From the NCBI GenBank assembly GCA_963842455.1, contig CAWJHE010000007.1, forward strand, positions 1 to 64,000: DNA of 64,000 bases. Direction: 5' to 3'. The stretch is from CAWJHE01 sp963842455. Lineage in GTDB: Bacteria; Chloroflexota; Anaerolineae; Anaerolineales; UBA4823. A program made the translations under genes and the position numbers. Below are positions 1 through 9,626 of the stretch, in pieces (position 1 is the stretch's first letter; each line of letters starts with the position of its first letter). The notes beneath the pieces were generated by a model, which searched no databases, was not told the DNA's origin, and saw only the letters and a program-made list of their open reading frames with translations.

Positions 1-3000
1 TACCCGGATCGGGCACGATGCTATCCGGCTGGGAAAAACGGCCTAAATGGGGGTCATACCAGCGCGCCTTATAATAGTACAACCCGAACTCAGCCTCATA
101 CGAAGCCTGACCGGTGAACTGGTACCTGCCCGGCAGGCTGCCCTCGGTATATCGCAGCTCGCCCCAGGGCAGATACCCCTGGCGGCTGAGCAGGCTGCCG
201 TCCGTGTTGGCGGCCACGCTGGTACTGCCCAGGTGATCGCCCAACAGCCACACGGGAGAAGCGCTGCCCGTCCGTATGGCGACCCGCTGCGCCCCGGCGT
301 AATAGTAGCGCCTCATGCTGCCGGCGGTTACGTCCCACTCGAAGACCTCCCCGATGTACACCGTCACTTCCCCATCGATCACGGCTGCCACGCGCTGCCC
401 GTCCCCGTCATAGAGGAAGCTGGCTTGCATCTCCCCCGCGCTGACGCTCACCAGGCGGTTCTCAGCATCATAGCCGTACTCGATCTCTTCCGGCGCTTCG
501 GGCGGGTCGTCCTGCTGCAGTGCGGCGGCCAGGGCAGTCTGCCTGCCCGCTGCCGAAAAGACGCCCTATGAAGTCCCAGGCGCTGTGCAGCCAGGCTAGC
601 AGCCCGGCAGGTTCAGCCCGGCTTTGCTCTTCTGGCAGCGGGTAGGGGGAGGTTGGCTCAGCCTGGCTCTCCGGCGGCTCTCCCAAGGTTTCCTCAGGTT
701 CGGTCAGCAGCACCAGCGGGAAATACAGCCCCGGCCGGTAGGCTTTGCGCACCAGGTTGCCGTTGGGGTCATATTCATAGCGCCAGCCGTCCGATACGGC
801 GGTGACCGCATGGCTGTGCCCGCTGTCCAGGTAGCGGTAATACAATTCGCCCTTCTGGCTCAGGTTGCCGCTGTCCGGGTCGTAAGCCATCTCCAGGCTG
901 TAATCCCCCAGGCCATTGTCGCCCCCGCTGGCGGCTGCGCTCACCAGGCGGTCCAGGGCGTCGTAGTCAAACACCTGCGTCTGGGGCGCGCCAGCCAGGT
1001 AGTCCTGCAGGCTGAGCAGGTTGCCGCTCAGGTCATAGCGTGTAGCGCAGGTCTTGCAGGCTGTCGCTGTCGGCGGGCGTCCCGCTCAGCAGTTGCTGCA
1101 GGCGGCCCCCTTGTTGCTCCCAGGGGTAATAGCTGTACTGGCTGAGCACGGCCGCGTTCCCCAGGCTGCGCTGCACCAGGCGTCCGGCGGCGTCATAAGC
1201 GCTGGCAGACACGTAAGCATAATCCCCCGTTACCGTGGCCAACTGCAAGCGCTGGTCGTAGCTGTAGCTGACCAGCTCGCCCAACTGCCCGTTGTTCCCG
1301 CCCGGGTATTGCCTCCAGGCCAGTCCGTCCGCCGAGTTGTATCCCCAGGCGCTGGCAAAGGACCCATAGCTGCCCACCTGGCGCAGCTCGCTCACCAGGC
1401 GGCCGCGGGCGTCGTAGCTCCAACTGACGCTGCCGCTGGCGTCGCTCATGCCGGTGCGCTGCCCAATGCCGTTGGTTCCCTGGTCGTAGCTGTAGCTGAC
1501 CGGGGCGGCGTTGGCAACGATGGCGGCGCAATTCCCCCCGCTGGCGTTGCTGTAGCTCTTCCCCACCAGGCGGTTCAGTCCATCGTAGGTCAGGCTGGTT
1601 ACGCAGCCGCGGGCATCGGTCTGTTCCACCAGGTTGCCCAGGGCGTCATAGGCGTAGCTCCAGGCGCCCATATCGGCGTCTTGCAGGGCCGTTTTGCGTC
1701 CGCCCAGGTCGTATTGCAGGCTGGTCAGGGCTACGCCGCGCTGGGCTTGCAGCAGGCGTCCCAACGGGTCATACTCGAAGACCAGCTCCGGGTGCAGGGC
1801 CTGGCCGTTTTCCTGGGGCGGGATCGCTCGCACGACCTGACCCCAGGCGTCCAGCCAGGAAGTGCTGGCGCGGTCCAGGGCGTCCAACGTTTGCACCTGG
1901 CGCAGCCCGCTGGCTGTCAGGGGCAGTCCGGGGCTCAAGGGCAGTCCATAATCCGTCTGGTGGCTGCTGCCGTCGGGGGCCGTGCTCTGGATCAGGCGTC
2001 CCAGGGGGTCGTATGCGAAAAGGTTGGCCGCCAGACCCGTTGGCGGGGTCAGGTAGCTGCCTGTGTCGCTCTGGCTGTAGGGCATGGATTGGCTGAGCAG
2101 CTCGCCGTGGGCGGTGTAGCTTTGGTGCGTTACCAGCGCCTGTCCATCCAGCAGGCTTTGGCTCTGCACCAGGCGTCCCAGACCGTCGTAATACCGGCGC
2201 GTAACCGCGTACTGGCTGCCCTGGATGCGCTGGCTGGCTTCGATGCGGAAGGGTTGCGCCTGGTCGTGGTAGCTGAATTGCAGCGTGGGTTGCTGGGGGT
2301 CATCGCCGGGGCGCGCCAGCCCCAGCAAGCGCCCGAAGGGGTCGTACCAGGCGGAGACCGTGCTGCTGGGGCCGTTGGGTCCGCTCAGGCTGAGCGGCAG
2401 TCCCAGGTCAAAGTCATAGCTAAAGCTGGTGGTCTGTTCCAGGGCGTTGGTCTGGCTGATGGGATAGGTGTGGAATACTGGGTCGAAAACGCGGCTGGCA
2501 ACCTGGGCGCCGCTGCTCGCCAGGGCGCTGGCCGTGCCCTCCGCGCTGTATTGCGTCACGGCAGTCAGGTTGCCCCAGGCGTCATAGGTCAGCGTCTGGT
2601 CGGCGTAGCGCGGCTGGCTGTAGTCTTCTCCGGCGAAGCGCAGCAGGCTGCGTCGCCCAGTCAGCAATCCCTGGCTGGGTAGGCTGGAGAATTCGCCGTC
2701 ATACAGGTAGCGTTGCTCGGCTAGCAGCAGCGCTGCGCTAGGGTTCAGGCTCAGGCAGGCTTCATCCAGGCTGTTGGCCGGGCAGGCGTAGGTTTGTTCC
2801 ACGGCTGGCAGCCCCACCAGGTAGACGCCGTTTGTATTGGGCTCATAGGCGCTGAGCGACAGGCGGACATCGCGCCAGGCGCTCACCTCCGCATCCCAGG
2901 CGGCTTCCAGGCTGCGCTGGGGGTTGCCGTAGCTGACATCATAGGTGGTGCTGCGCCGGGTGGCGCTGTAGGAGGCGTCTCCATCGAATTGCCAGTCCAC

Positions 3001-3570
3001 CTGGCGGGCGGGGTATACCCATCCCAGGCTCAGCCCGCCCAGGCCGGTCGGGTTGCCGCTGCCCAGGTTATAGGCCTGGCGCTCCCACTGGCTGGCAGAC
3101 AGGCTGAATAGGCGTCCTTCGCTGTAGGCGTCCAGGCGCAGGGAGATTTGATTTTCTGTTGGTGAGCTGGCGGCTAGCAGCGGGTCGCTGGCTAGCAGCG
3201 GGTCGCTGGCTAGCAGCGGGTCGCTGGCAAGCAGCGGGCTGTCCGACGGGATTTGGTCAAGCAGGTAGGCGGCCAGCTCGGCTTCGTCGGCCGGATCGTA
3301 GCTTTCCGCGGCGCTCTCGGAGGAGGGGATATCGCTGGCGGGTGGGTCTTCCGGTTCTGGGGTTGCACTGCTGGCAGGCGTGTCTTCAGGTTCTGGGGTT
3401 GCGCTTGGCTGGAGGCTGGGGGGGAGTAGGTCGCTGGCAAGCACAGGCTCGCTGCGCTGGCTGAGGGGTTGCTGGATTGGGGCGGAATGGGACGGCCAGG
3501 CGGCCAGGTTCGGGATGATGAGGGATAGGATCACCAGGCTGTGCAGGATGATCATCTGGATTGGGGCCAT
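1..3570 (-). CDS. RHS/YD-repeat secreted protein, 3' end outside window, two frame breaks
   Basis: Begins with a hydrophobic signal-like segment (residues about 5-25), then a Ser/Pro/Glu-rich linker, then many YD repeats such as YDALGNL, YDPLGRL and YDGLNRL. The reading continues past an apparent stop at 1033 in a second frame (YDALDRL, 974 to about 550), then in a third frame down to position 1. That third part ends with the typical RHS core closing motif (GLYYYKARWYDP then GRFSQPDS). Each shift is explained by one extra base, near 1036 and near 548. RHS proteins are large exported shells whose variable C-terminus is often a toxin; that part lies beyond position 1. A GGAGG-like ribosome site lies 12 bases before the ATG at 3570. 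By eye the gene is clearly richer in GC than groEL next to it, which suggests transfer. It may be a pseudogene or carry two sequence errors. Confidence 0.85.
3173..3244. repeat. 18-bp tandem repeat, four units, inside the RHS gene
   Basis: Three identical 18-bp units and a fourth diverged unit follow one another. On the coding strand they give a repeated LLASDP hexapeptide in the linker between the signal segment and the YD repeats. Such in-frame units can change copy number by slippage without breaking the frame. Confidence 0.85.
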
Positions 3571-3790
3571 CCGCGGTGTTTGCCTCCTGGTCAGTCAATG
3601 AATGCCGGGTGGTTCAGCGCTGGGTTCCGTCAGGATGATGATTGAATTGAAAATAGCGACAGACGGAGCGCTCGGTTTCTTCGATATTACAATTCCTGAG
3701 GGCTTTTGTCTACGGGCAGATGTCACTTCCCGGTCGGGATGAATGTCACATCCAGGTTTGACAATTCGCCTCCTGGGCGGTTAACCAAAC

Positions 3791-3819
3791 CCAGGGACTG
3801 TCCATTAGACAGCCCCTGG
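3791..3819 (-). terminator. Candidate terminator after groEL
   Basis: An inverted repeat with 12-bp arms (CCAGGGACTGTC against GACAGCCCCTGG, one G-T wobble) lies 26 bases after the groEL stop codon. The downstream tract on the minus strand is only moderately T-rich (GTTTGGTT), so this is a weak intrinsic terminator or an mRNA-stabilising hairpin. I see no gene in the rest of 3571-3844. Confidence 0.5.
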
Positions 3820-3844
3820 ATAATCATCCGCTAGGAGTCAATTT

Positions 3845-5473
3845 TTAGTATTCGGGCATCGGAGGCGGTGCGGGTCTATCCTTCTCCGGCAGGTCAGTAA
3901 TCAAAGCTTCGGTGGTTAAGATCATGGCTGCGATGGAGGCAGCATTTTCTAATGCGCCACGGGTTACTTTGGCGGGATCAATTACGCCATCTTCCACCAT
4001 GTCCAGGTATTCTTCTTTAATGACATCGTAACCGATGCGAGTGCTGCCCTGTTCCTTCTGGGCGCGGCGAACACCTTCCAAGATGACTGAGCCATCTTTT
4101 CCAGCATTCTCAGCAATTCTGCGCAGTGGGGCTTCCAATGCACGTCGGACGATTTTTACACCGATCTTGGCATCATCGCTTTCTACATTCACTTCGTCTA
4201 AGGATGGAATGGCGTTGATCAAAGCCACACCACCACCCGGAACGATACCTTCTTCAACAGCGGCGCGAGTTGCCGAGAGGGCATCTTCTACACGGTGCTT
4301 CTTCTCTTTTAGCTCAGTCTCGGTAGCAGCGCCAACACGGATGATGGCAACACCACCAGAGAGCTTGGCCAGTCGCTCTTGCAGTTTCTCGCGATCATAG
4401 TCGCTGGTGCTCTTATCGATTTCAACACGGATCTGTTCAATGCGACCTTTGATTTGGGCAGCTTCGCCTTTACCACCAATCACAGTGGTTTCATCTTTCG
4501 TAACTACGATCTTCTCGCAGCGACCCAAATCAGATATCGTCGCGCTTTCCAGCTTGCGTCCAGTCTCGTCCGAGATCACGGTCGCGCCAGTCAGGAGCGC
4601 AATATCCTGCAGCATAGCTTTACGGCGATCGCCAAAACCAGGGGCTTTTACAGCGACAACATTGAGCATGCCGCGCAGTTTGTTCAGTACCAGGGTAGCC
4701 AGAGCTTCGCCATCAATATCTTCAGCAATCATGACCAGGTCACGCTTGCCAATCTGGACAAGTTTTTCCAGCAGGGGCACGATATCGGAAGCGGCAGAGA
4801 TTTTCTTGTCATGGATCAGTAAATAGGGATCGTCAATCGAAGCTTCCATGTGCTCGGGGTCGGTAATGAAATAGGGCGAAATATAACCACGATCGAATTG
4901 CATACCTTCTACATATTCGGTTTCGAATTCCAGGCCTTTGGATTCTTCGACGGTGATAACGCCATCTTTGCCTACTTTATCCATTACTTCTGCAATCAAC
5001 TCACCAATTACACGATCTTGAGCTGAGATTGAAGCAACGTTTGCGATCTCTTCTTTTGTCGTCAGTTCAATCGCCTGTTCGTTGATTTTCTCGGAGACTG
5101 CTTTGGTAGCAGCTTCAATGCCACGTTTGAGCAGCATGGGGTTTGCACCTGCGGCCAGGTTTTTCATCCCTTCAAATACGATCGCGTGGGCTAATACGGT
5201 CGATGTAGTCGTGCCATCGCCAGCGATATCATTTGTCTTGGTAGCTGCTTCTTTGAGTAACTGAGCTCCCATATTCTCAAAGGGATCTTCCAACTCAATT
5301 TCTTTTGCTACGGTCACACCGTCATGGGTAATCGTGGGGGAACCGAATTTTTTATCTAAAGCTACGTTGCGTCCTTTGGGACCTAAGGTCGTAGCCACTG
5401 CGTTAGCAAGGGTTTCCATACCGCGCGAAAGGCGGCGACGAGCTTCTTCTGAAAAGATTAATTGCTTAGCCAT
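3845..5473 (-). CDS. groEL: Chaperonin GroEL (60 kDa)
   Basis: ATP-dependent folding chaperone that forms the 14-mer cage with GroES in the cytoplasm. The protein has 542 residues. It shows the N-terminal GPKGRNV and DGVTVAKEI motifs, the GDGTTT nucleotide-binding loop (about residues 86-91) and the GGGVALI segment. I chose the ATG at 5473 (MAKQLIF), which has an AGGAGA ribosome site 7 bases upstream; an in-frame ATG seven codons earlier has none. The end is PAPPPMPEY, not the usual Gly-Gly-Met tail. It is second in a groES-groEL operon and is under the HrcA/CIRCE control seen upstream of groES. No frame break. Confidence 0.98.
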   Translation of the reverse strand: MAKQLIFSEEARRRLSRGMETLANAVATTLGPKGRNVALDKKFGSPTITHDGVTVAKEIELEDPFENMGAQLLKEAATKTNDIAGDGTTTSTVLAHAIVFEGMKNLAAGANPMLLKRGIEAATKAVSEKINEQAIELTTKEEIANVASISAQDRVIGELIAEVMDKVGKDGVITVEESKGLEFETEYVEGMQFDRGYISPYFITDPEHMEASIDDPYLLIHDKKISAASDIVPLLEKLVQIGKRDLVMIAEDIDGEALATLVLNKLRGMLNVVAVKAPGFGDRRKAMLQDIALLTGATVISDETGRKLESATISDLGRCEKIVVTKDETTVIGGKGEAAQIKGRIEQIRVEIDKSTSDYDREKLQERLAKLSGGVAIIRVGAATETELKEKKHRVEDALSATRAAVEEGIVPGGGVALINAIPSLDEVNVESDDAKIGVKIVRRALEAPLRRIAENAGKDGSVILEGVRRAQKEQGSTRIGYDVIKEEYLDMVEDGVIDPAKVTRGALENAASIAAMILTTEALITDLPEKDRPAPPPMPEY

Positions 5474-5499
5474 ACTTATTTTCTCCTTGATCAATAAAA

Positions 5500-5799
5500 T
5501 TATTCAGAAAGTACAATAGCCAAAAGATCGCTTTCGCGCAAAATCAACAACTTTTTGCCATCAATTTTGATCTCAGTGCCAGCATACTTGGCAAATAAAA
5601 CAGTATCACCCTGTTTCACATCCATGGGGATGTAATCGCCATCATCATCTCTCTCTCCAGGACCGACAGAAAGAACCAAGCCTTTTTGTGGTTTTTCTTT
5701 TGCAGTTTCAGGGAGTACGATACCACCGGCAGTTATTTCTTCCTGTTCAACAGGTTCTACCACCACGCGGTTGCCAAGGGGCTTTAAAGTGATCGACAT
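5500..5799 (-). CDS. groES: Co-chaperonin GroES (10 kDa)
   Basis: The heptameric lid of GroEL, 99 residues, the usual length. Motifs seen are LKPLGNRVVVEP at the start, the mobile loop around TAGGIVLPETAKEKPQ, and the C-terminal LLILRESDLLAIV. The start is the ATG at 5799, preceded by an AGGAGG site 7 bases away. A longer in-frame GTG at 5862 overlaps the CIRCE operator and is rejected. It lies 26 bases upstream of groEL in the same operon. Confidence 0.98.
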   Translation of the reverse strand: MSITLKPLGNRVVVEPVEQEEITAGGIVLPETAKEKPQKGLVLSVGPGERDDDGDYIPMDVKQGDTVLFAKYAGTEIKIDGKKLLILRESDLLAIVLSE

Positions 5800-5855
5800 A
5801 CTTAACCTCCTAATTGGGTTGGATTTAAAAAATCTAAATGATTCTCTTGGAATAA

Positions 5856-5882
5856 TTAGCACTCAAGCTACCAGACTGCTAA
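5856..5882 (-). promoter_or_regulatory. CIRCE operator of groES-groEL
   Basis: Read in the direction of groES it is TTAGCAGTC-N9-GAGTGCTAA. This matches the CIRCE consensus (TTAGCACTC-N9-GAGTGCTAA) except for one base in the left arm. It lies between the promoter and the groES start, the normal place for the HrcA repressor to bind, and hrcA is present in this window. Confidence 0.95.
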
Positions 5883-5892
5883 TTGCCTGCAA

Positions 5893-5921
5893 ATCATACT
5901 CAGTTTTTTCAGTATAGTCAA
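5893..5921 (-). promoter_or_regulatory. Sigma-70-type promoter of groES-groEL
   Basis: TTGACT and TATGAT hexamers are separated by 17 bases, just upstream of the CIRCE element. The geometry fits a housekeeping promoter whose start region is covered by HrcA. Confidence 0.85.
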
Positions 5922-5944
5922 GGGGGAAGCAAACATTTCTTACA

Positions 5945-5983
5945 AAAAACTTATACACCCAACCATCTTAAGGGGTGGGTGTA
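5945..5983 (-). terminator. Intrinsic terminator of the TPR gene pair
   Basis: A hairpin with arms TACACCCA and TGGGTGTA, extended by CC/GG, is followed on the minus strand by TAAG and six T residues. The 5' arm overlaps the last codons of the TPR gene. It insulates that operon from the groES promoter immediately downstream. Confidence 0.8.
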
Positions 5984-7419
5984 CTTGAAACAGTAGGGGT
6001 AGTTGATATTTCGTCAGATGTGGGAGCCATTGCAGGTTCAGGTGTGGCGGAATTGCCCCCGCTATTAGCGCCTAATTGCCTGCAAATTCCTTCGCTATCT
6101 TCCACAATTGCCAACAAGGTTGGATCATCTGGGTAAGCTTCACGTACTTCCTGCAGGACAGCATAAGCTTCCGAACAATAATTTTCAGTTGGGCGACTGA
6201 GAAAGGCAAGGTTTGTTCCATATTCTACATAATAATATGCAACCGTAAGACTGGTCAGCGGCAGTCCTTCAACCGCAACGCCAGCTGTTTCGTTTTCCTC
6301 GGCTGTGCAACCGCGCACCGCACATTTCAACAAGAGCATCGCCCCTTCGTAATTTCTTGCCCGGCGAAAAATCATTCCAAGCTGCCCGTAGGTGCCTGCA
6401 TTGGTGGGATCATATTCCAATGCTTTCTCAGCATTGATTGAAGCAGCAAAGAATTGGCCTATCTGAGTGTATGTACGCGCAATTTCAATATACGGTAAAG
6501 GATTCTGCACACCCAGGGCATCGTTGATTTTTGCGGCGCGGTCAAAATAATCCAGGGCGCGCTCTGGATTGCGAATACCTTCTCGGAAATTCTGGCCAAT
6601 CCGAATATATAAATATGTCATATTGGGATTGATCTCGACTGCAGCCTGGTACTGCTGGATCGCACTGTTATATTTACCCAGGGTCTCTAACACATAACCA
6701 TAGACCCGGTGGGTATCCATCGAAGTATCATCCAGGGCTACTGCTTGTGCCGCGTATTTTTCGGCCTGCCCCCATTTCTGCTGGTCTGCCAGGATCTCGG
6801 CATAAAAAGCAAGCGCCATGGCATTTTCAGGATCTAGTTGAAAAGCACGCGATGCTTCTCTCTCTGCTTCGATCAATAAAGACGTTCTTTCTTCTGTCGA
6901 GACCAGGGTAGAAGATGAATACCAATCCAAAACAAAAGCGCGGATGGCTCGCACAGTGCTATCATCGGGATCCAGCTCAGCCGCTCGATCAGCCGATTCT
7001 CTGGCCTCGGTGAGTCGATCCAACCGTTCACGGTCATTCCTGAGCATACGGGATGAATAAGTCTGAATCCGGGCCAGTTCTGCCCAGGCGCGTGCATTGG
7101 TCTCATCCATCTGCAGGGCGGCTTTATAGGCATCGATAGCATCGTTGACCAATGGCATATTCGGATCTGTTGTATCCGTGCTAGGGTCGTCCAGGCGGCC
7201 GGCCTCAAAATATGCTTGGGCTTCTTGAAAATACGACTCGGCAATCCGTGTGGGCGTGAGAGTGGGTTCCATTGGGGAGATAATCTCACCCCGTTGCAAA
7301 CCCATGTAAACCCAAACAAAAACCAGGATCAGGCTAATCCATAAGATAATCCGGTAAAAATTATTTGTTCTCCGGTTTTGACGAAACGTTGGGCGTTTTC
7401 CGACAATCTCGCGATCCAT
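5968..7419 (-). CDS. Membrane-anchored TPR protein (second of a tandem pair)
   Basis: 483 residues. A basic N-terminus is followed by one membrane segment (about residues 22-42), a short Thr/Pro linker (PTLTPTR) and then a run of tetratricopeptide repeats to about residue 440. The tail is low in complexity and rich in Ser, Thr and Pro. TPR arrays bind other proteins; no catalytic motif is visible. It starts 5 bases after the stop of the upstream TPR gene, with which it shares architecture and local sequence (the linker-plus-first-repeat region and a Gly-Leu-Pro-Leu segment near the C-terminus), so the two look like tandem paralogues in one operon. The partner and process are unknown. Confidence 0.85.
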   Translation of the reverse strand: MDREIVGKRPTFRQNRRTNNFYRIILWISLILVFVWVYMGLQRGEIISPMEPTLTPTRIAESYFQEAQAYFEAGRLDDPSTDTTDPNMPLVNDAIDAYKAALQMDETNARAWAELARIQTYSSRMLRNDRERLDRLTEARESADRAAELDPDDSTVRAIRAFVLDWYSSSTLVSTEERTSLLIEAEREASRAFQLDPENAMALAFYAEILADQQKWGQAEKYAAQAVALDDTSMDTHRVYGYVLETLGKYNSAIQQYQAAVEINPNMTYLYIRIGQNFREGIRNPERALDYFDRAAKINDALGVQNPLPYIEIARTYTQIGQFFAASINAEKALEYDPTNAGTYGQLGMIFRRARNYEGAMLLLKCAVRGCTAEENETAGVAVEGLPLTSLTVAYYYVEYGTNLAFLSRPTENYCSEAYAVLQEVREAYPDDPTLLAIVEDSEGICRQLGANSGGNSATPEPAMAPTSDEISTTPTVSSTPTP

Positions 7420-7424
7420 AATTT

Positions 7425-8645
7425 TTAAGGAGTAGAGGTTGGCTCTACCGCAACAGTTGGTGTGACCACCTGCTCATTTAATGCCTGCTGGCACAAAGCC
7501 AATCCTTCGGTAGCATTGTAAACAGCGATCTCATCATTAGGCACACCGGTTAATAAAGCCTGGAATATCGGTACAGCTTCAGTACAGCGATTTGATCGCG
7601 CCAGGGCAAAACCATAATACCAGTAGTATTCCATTACTTTGCCATAATCCAAAGGCAAACCCTCAACGACTACACCATCCTCAGTGACACCGCCCTTGAC
7701 TGAAAAAGCAAGAGCAGGAATTGCATTTGCATAATCGTTATTCTTGTAATAGGAAATGCCTAGATTGCCATGTAAACGAGGATCTGCCGGGTCTACTTTG
7801 ACCGCTTCTTCTGCATATTGTGCAGCCTGGGCATAGCGACCATCGGCAAAGAACGCTCTTGATAACTCAGTCAAAGCAGTAGTGTTCGTAGGATTTAAAG
7901 CATAAGAAGCCAGCAAAGCTTCCTGAGCTAAGGCTAACTCGCCCATCGCCCGATAGGTGACCCCTAAATACAAATGCAAGCCAGGAATATTTTTATTAAT
8001 CGCTAATGCTGCTTGAAATTCTTCAACAGCCTGGTCAAGATTTTGAGTGTTTAGCAAGACAATTCCTCTTGCCCGCCGCGCTTCTAACGAGGTAGGATCC
8101 AAATCCAGAGCCTTTTTGGATTCCTCTGCAGCGCGATCATATAAACCAAAATCGCCTTGATTCATCAGAATTTCAGCATAATAGGCGTGCGCTAACGCCA
8201 GATTTGGATCGCTGGCCAGCGATTTCTTGATCTCCAATTCGGCCTCACCATACTTCCCCTGAAAACTCAGAGCCCAACCCAGAACTGCATGACCCAAAGG
8301 ATTATTGGGATTCTTCAACAAAGCATTTTGAGCGTTTTCGACCGCCTGGTCATATTCTCCTAAGAAGACCTGCAAGCGTGCCAAGGCGATATAGTTTGAT
8401 GGGTTAGCTGGATCAGAGGCAATGGCTTGTTTATACGCCTCGTTTGCCTGAGCCAATTTTCCAGCCTGGAAATACTCTTGGGCCTGGTTGACAAAGGATT
8501 CCGGGCTGCGCGTGGGTGTGGGAGTTGGAACAAAAAAAGGCGGCGTCGCTGGTACGACCACCTGGTTAACATAAAGCGCCGCGCCGATCAACACCACCAG
8601 CACAGCCAGCCTCCAAATGCTTGGGCGGTGAGTGCGACGGGTCAT
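7425..8645 (-). CDS. Membrane-anchored TPR protein (first of a tandem pair)
   Basis: 406 residues. A basic N-terminus, one membrane segment (about residues 10-27), a Thr/Pro-rich linker (PTPTPTR) and about eight TPR units follow one another, so the repeats probably face outward. Longer in-frame starts exist up to 8708, but the promoter hexamers at 8679-8708 lie inside that stretch. The ATG at 8645 is therefore preferred, with a GAGG sequence 13 bases upstream. It is co-transcribed with the next TPR gene. No enzymatic motif is seen and the function is unknown. Confidence 0.85.
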   Translation of the reverse strand: MTRRTHRPSIWRLAVLVVLIGAALYVNQVVVPATPPFFVPTPTPTRSPESFVNQAQEYFQAGKLAQANEAYKQAIASDPANPSNYIALARLQVFLGEYDQAVENAQNALLKNPNNPLGHAVLGWALSFQGKYGEAELEIKKSLASDPNLALAHAYYAEILMNQGDFGLYDRAAEESKKALDLDPTSLEARRARGIVLLNTQNLDQAVEEFQAALAINKNIPGLHLYLGVTYRAMGELALAQEALLASYALNPTNTTALTELSRAFFADGRYAQAAQYAEEAVKVDPADPRLHGNLGISYYKNNDYANAIPALAFSVKGGVTEDGVVVEGLPLDYGKVMEYYWYYGFALARSNRCTEAVPIFQALLTGVPNDEIAVYNATEGLALCQQALNEQVVTPTVAVEPTSTP

Positions 8646-8678
8646 TGTCCATTTGTTACCTCGAAGATACATATATTC

Positions 8679-8708
8679 ATCATACCATTTTGAGTCATCT
8701 AACGTCAA
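8679..8708 (-). promoter_or_regulatory. Promoter of the TPR operon
   Basis: TTGACG and TATGAT are separated by 18 bases and lie upstream of the ATG at 8645. Its presence excludes the longer reading frame start. Confidence 0.7.
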
Positions 8709-8761
8709 GATTTGCCGAATGCATGAGAAAAGTCTATTAATCCGCTAGTTTTGCGAAAGAC

Positions 8762-8790
8762 TTGCAATTCCCAATGCTTGGGGCTAGAAT
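8762..8790 (+). promoter_or_regulatory. Promoter of trmD
   Basis: TTGCAA and TAGAAT are separated by 17 bases. The -10 ends 20 bases before the chosen trmD ATG, which leaves a short leader with the GGGAG ribosome site. It is back to back with the TPR promoter. Confidence 0.65.
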
Positions 8791-8810
8791 GTTTCATTAT
8801 GGGAGTCGAA

Positions 8811-9584
8811 ATGCAATTCGAAATTTTTACCCTTTTTCCAGAAGTTTTCGAACCCTACTTTCAAACCAGTATTTTACAACGCGCCAGGCAGAACAACCTG
8901 ATTAGCATTAACATCCACAACATTCGGGATTGGACGACAGATCGCCATCATGTAACAGATGATGAACCCTTTGGCGGCGGTGGGGGAATGGTGATGAAGC
9001 CAGAACCCATTTTTGCAGCCGTTGAAGGTGTCTTGGGTCCCTCACCGGATTGTCCCATCATCCTGTTAACCCCTCAAGGCCGCGTTTTTTCACAAAAAGT
9101 CGCCAACCAATTAGCTCAACAATCAACAGGAAATGACCCCAGCCTCAGCCAGATAGCCCTCATTTGCGGTCGTTACGAGGGCTTTGACGAGCGTGTCCGC
9201 CAACACCTGGCAACAGATGAAATCTCAATAGGCGATTTTGTCCTCACGGGAGGTGAATTGGCTGCCATGGTCGTTGTCGACGCCCTCTCACGCCTGATCC
9301 CTGGCGTACTTGGCGATCCAGATGGCGCTCAAGACAACTCCCATGCTTCCGGGCTTTTAGAATATCCCCACTACACCCGCCCTGCGACCTTTCGCGGCTG
9401 GAGCGTTCCCGAAATATTGACCAGCGGCGATCACGGAAAAATCGCACGGTGGCGCCGAGAGCAAGCTCTACTGCGAACCTGGCAACGCCGGCCAGATATT
9501 CTCCAGAATGCAGACTTAACCCCAGCCGACAGGAAATTTCTTGCAAAACTTGCAGCAGAAGAACCCATTAAGATTGATGATTGA
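8811..9584 (+). CDS. trmD: tRNA (guanine-N1-)-methyltransferase TrmD
   Basis: Methylates N1 of G37 in tRNAs with S-adenosylmethionine, which prevents +1 frameshifting. The 257-residue length is normal. SPOUT-family features seen are FPEVF near the start, DDEPFGGGGGMVM, the CGRYEGFDERV knot motif and the GDFVLTGGELAA motif, followed by the HYTRP segment. The ATG at 8811 has a GGGAG site 5 bases upstream; in-frame ATGs at 8751 and 8799 are less well placed. The gene is alone here, without the common partners rpsP, rimM or rplS. It is followed by an MFS gene on the same strand. Confidence 0.96.
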   Translation: MQFEIFTLFPEVFEPYFQTSILQRARQNNLISINIHNIRDWTTDRHHVTDDEPFGGGGGMVMKPEPIFAAVEGVLGPSPDCPIILLTPQGRVFSQKVANQLAQQSTGNDPSLSQIALICGRYEGFDERVRQHLATDEISIGDFVLTGGELAAMVVVDALSRLIPGVLGDPDGAQDNSHASGLLEYPHYTRPATFRGWSVPEILTSGDHGKIARWRREQALLRTWQRRPDILQNADLTPADRKFLAKLAAEEPIKIDD

Positions 9585-9626
9585 CCCATCCAAATACCAA
9601 AGTTTTCATCAGTACTCGGAGGCAAA

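Noticed and set aside
1054..2682. 542-codon open frame on the plus strand
   Set aside because: It is antisense to the RHS YD repeats. Its protein is low in complexity (Ala, Gln, Val, Gly) and repeats with the same period, as expected for a shadow of a repetitive GC-rich gene.
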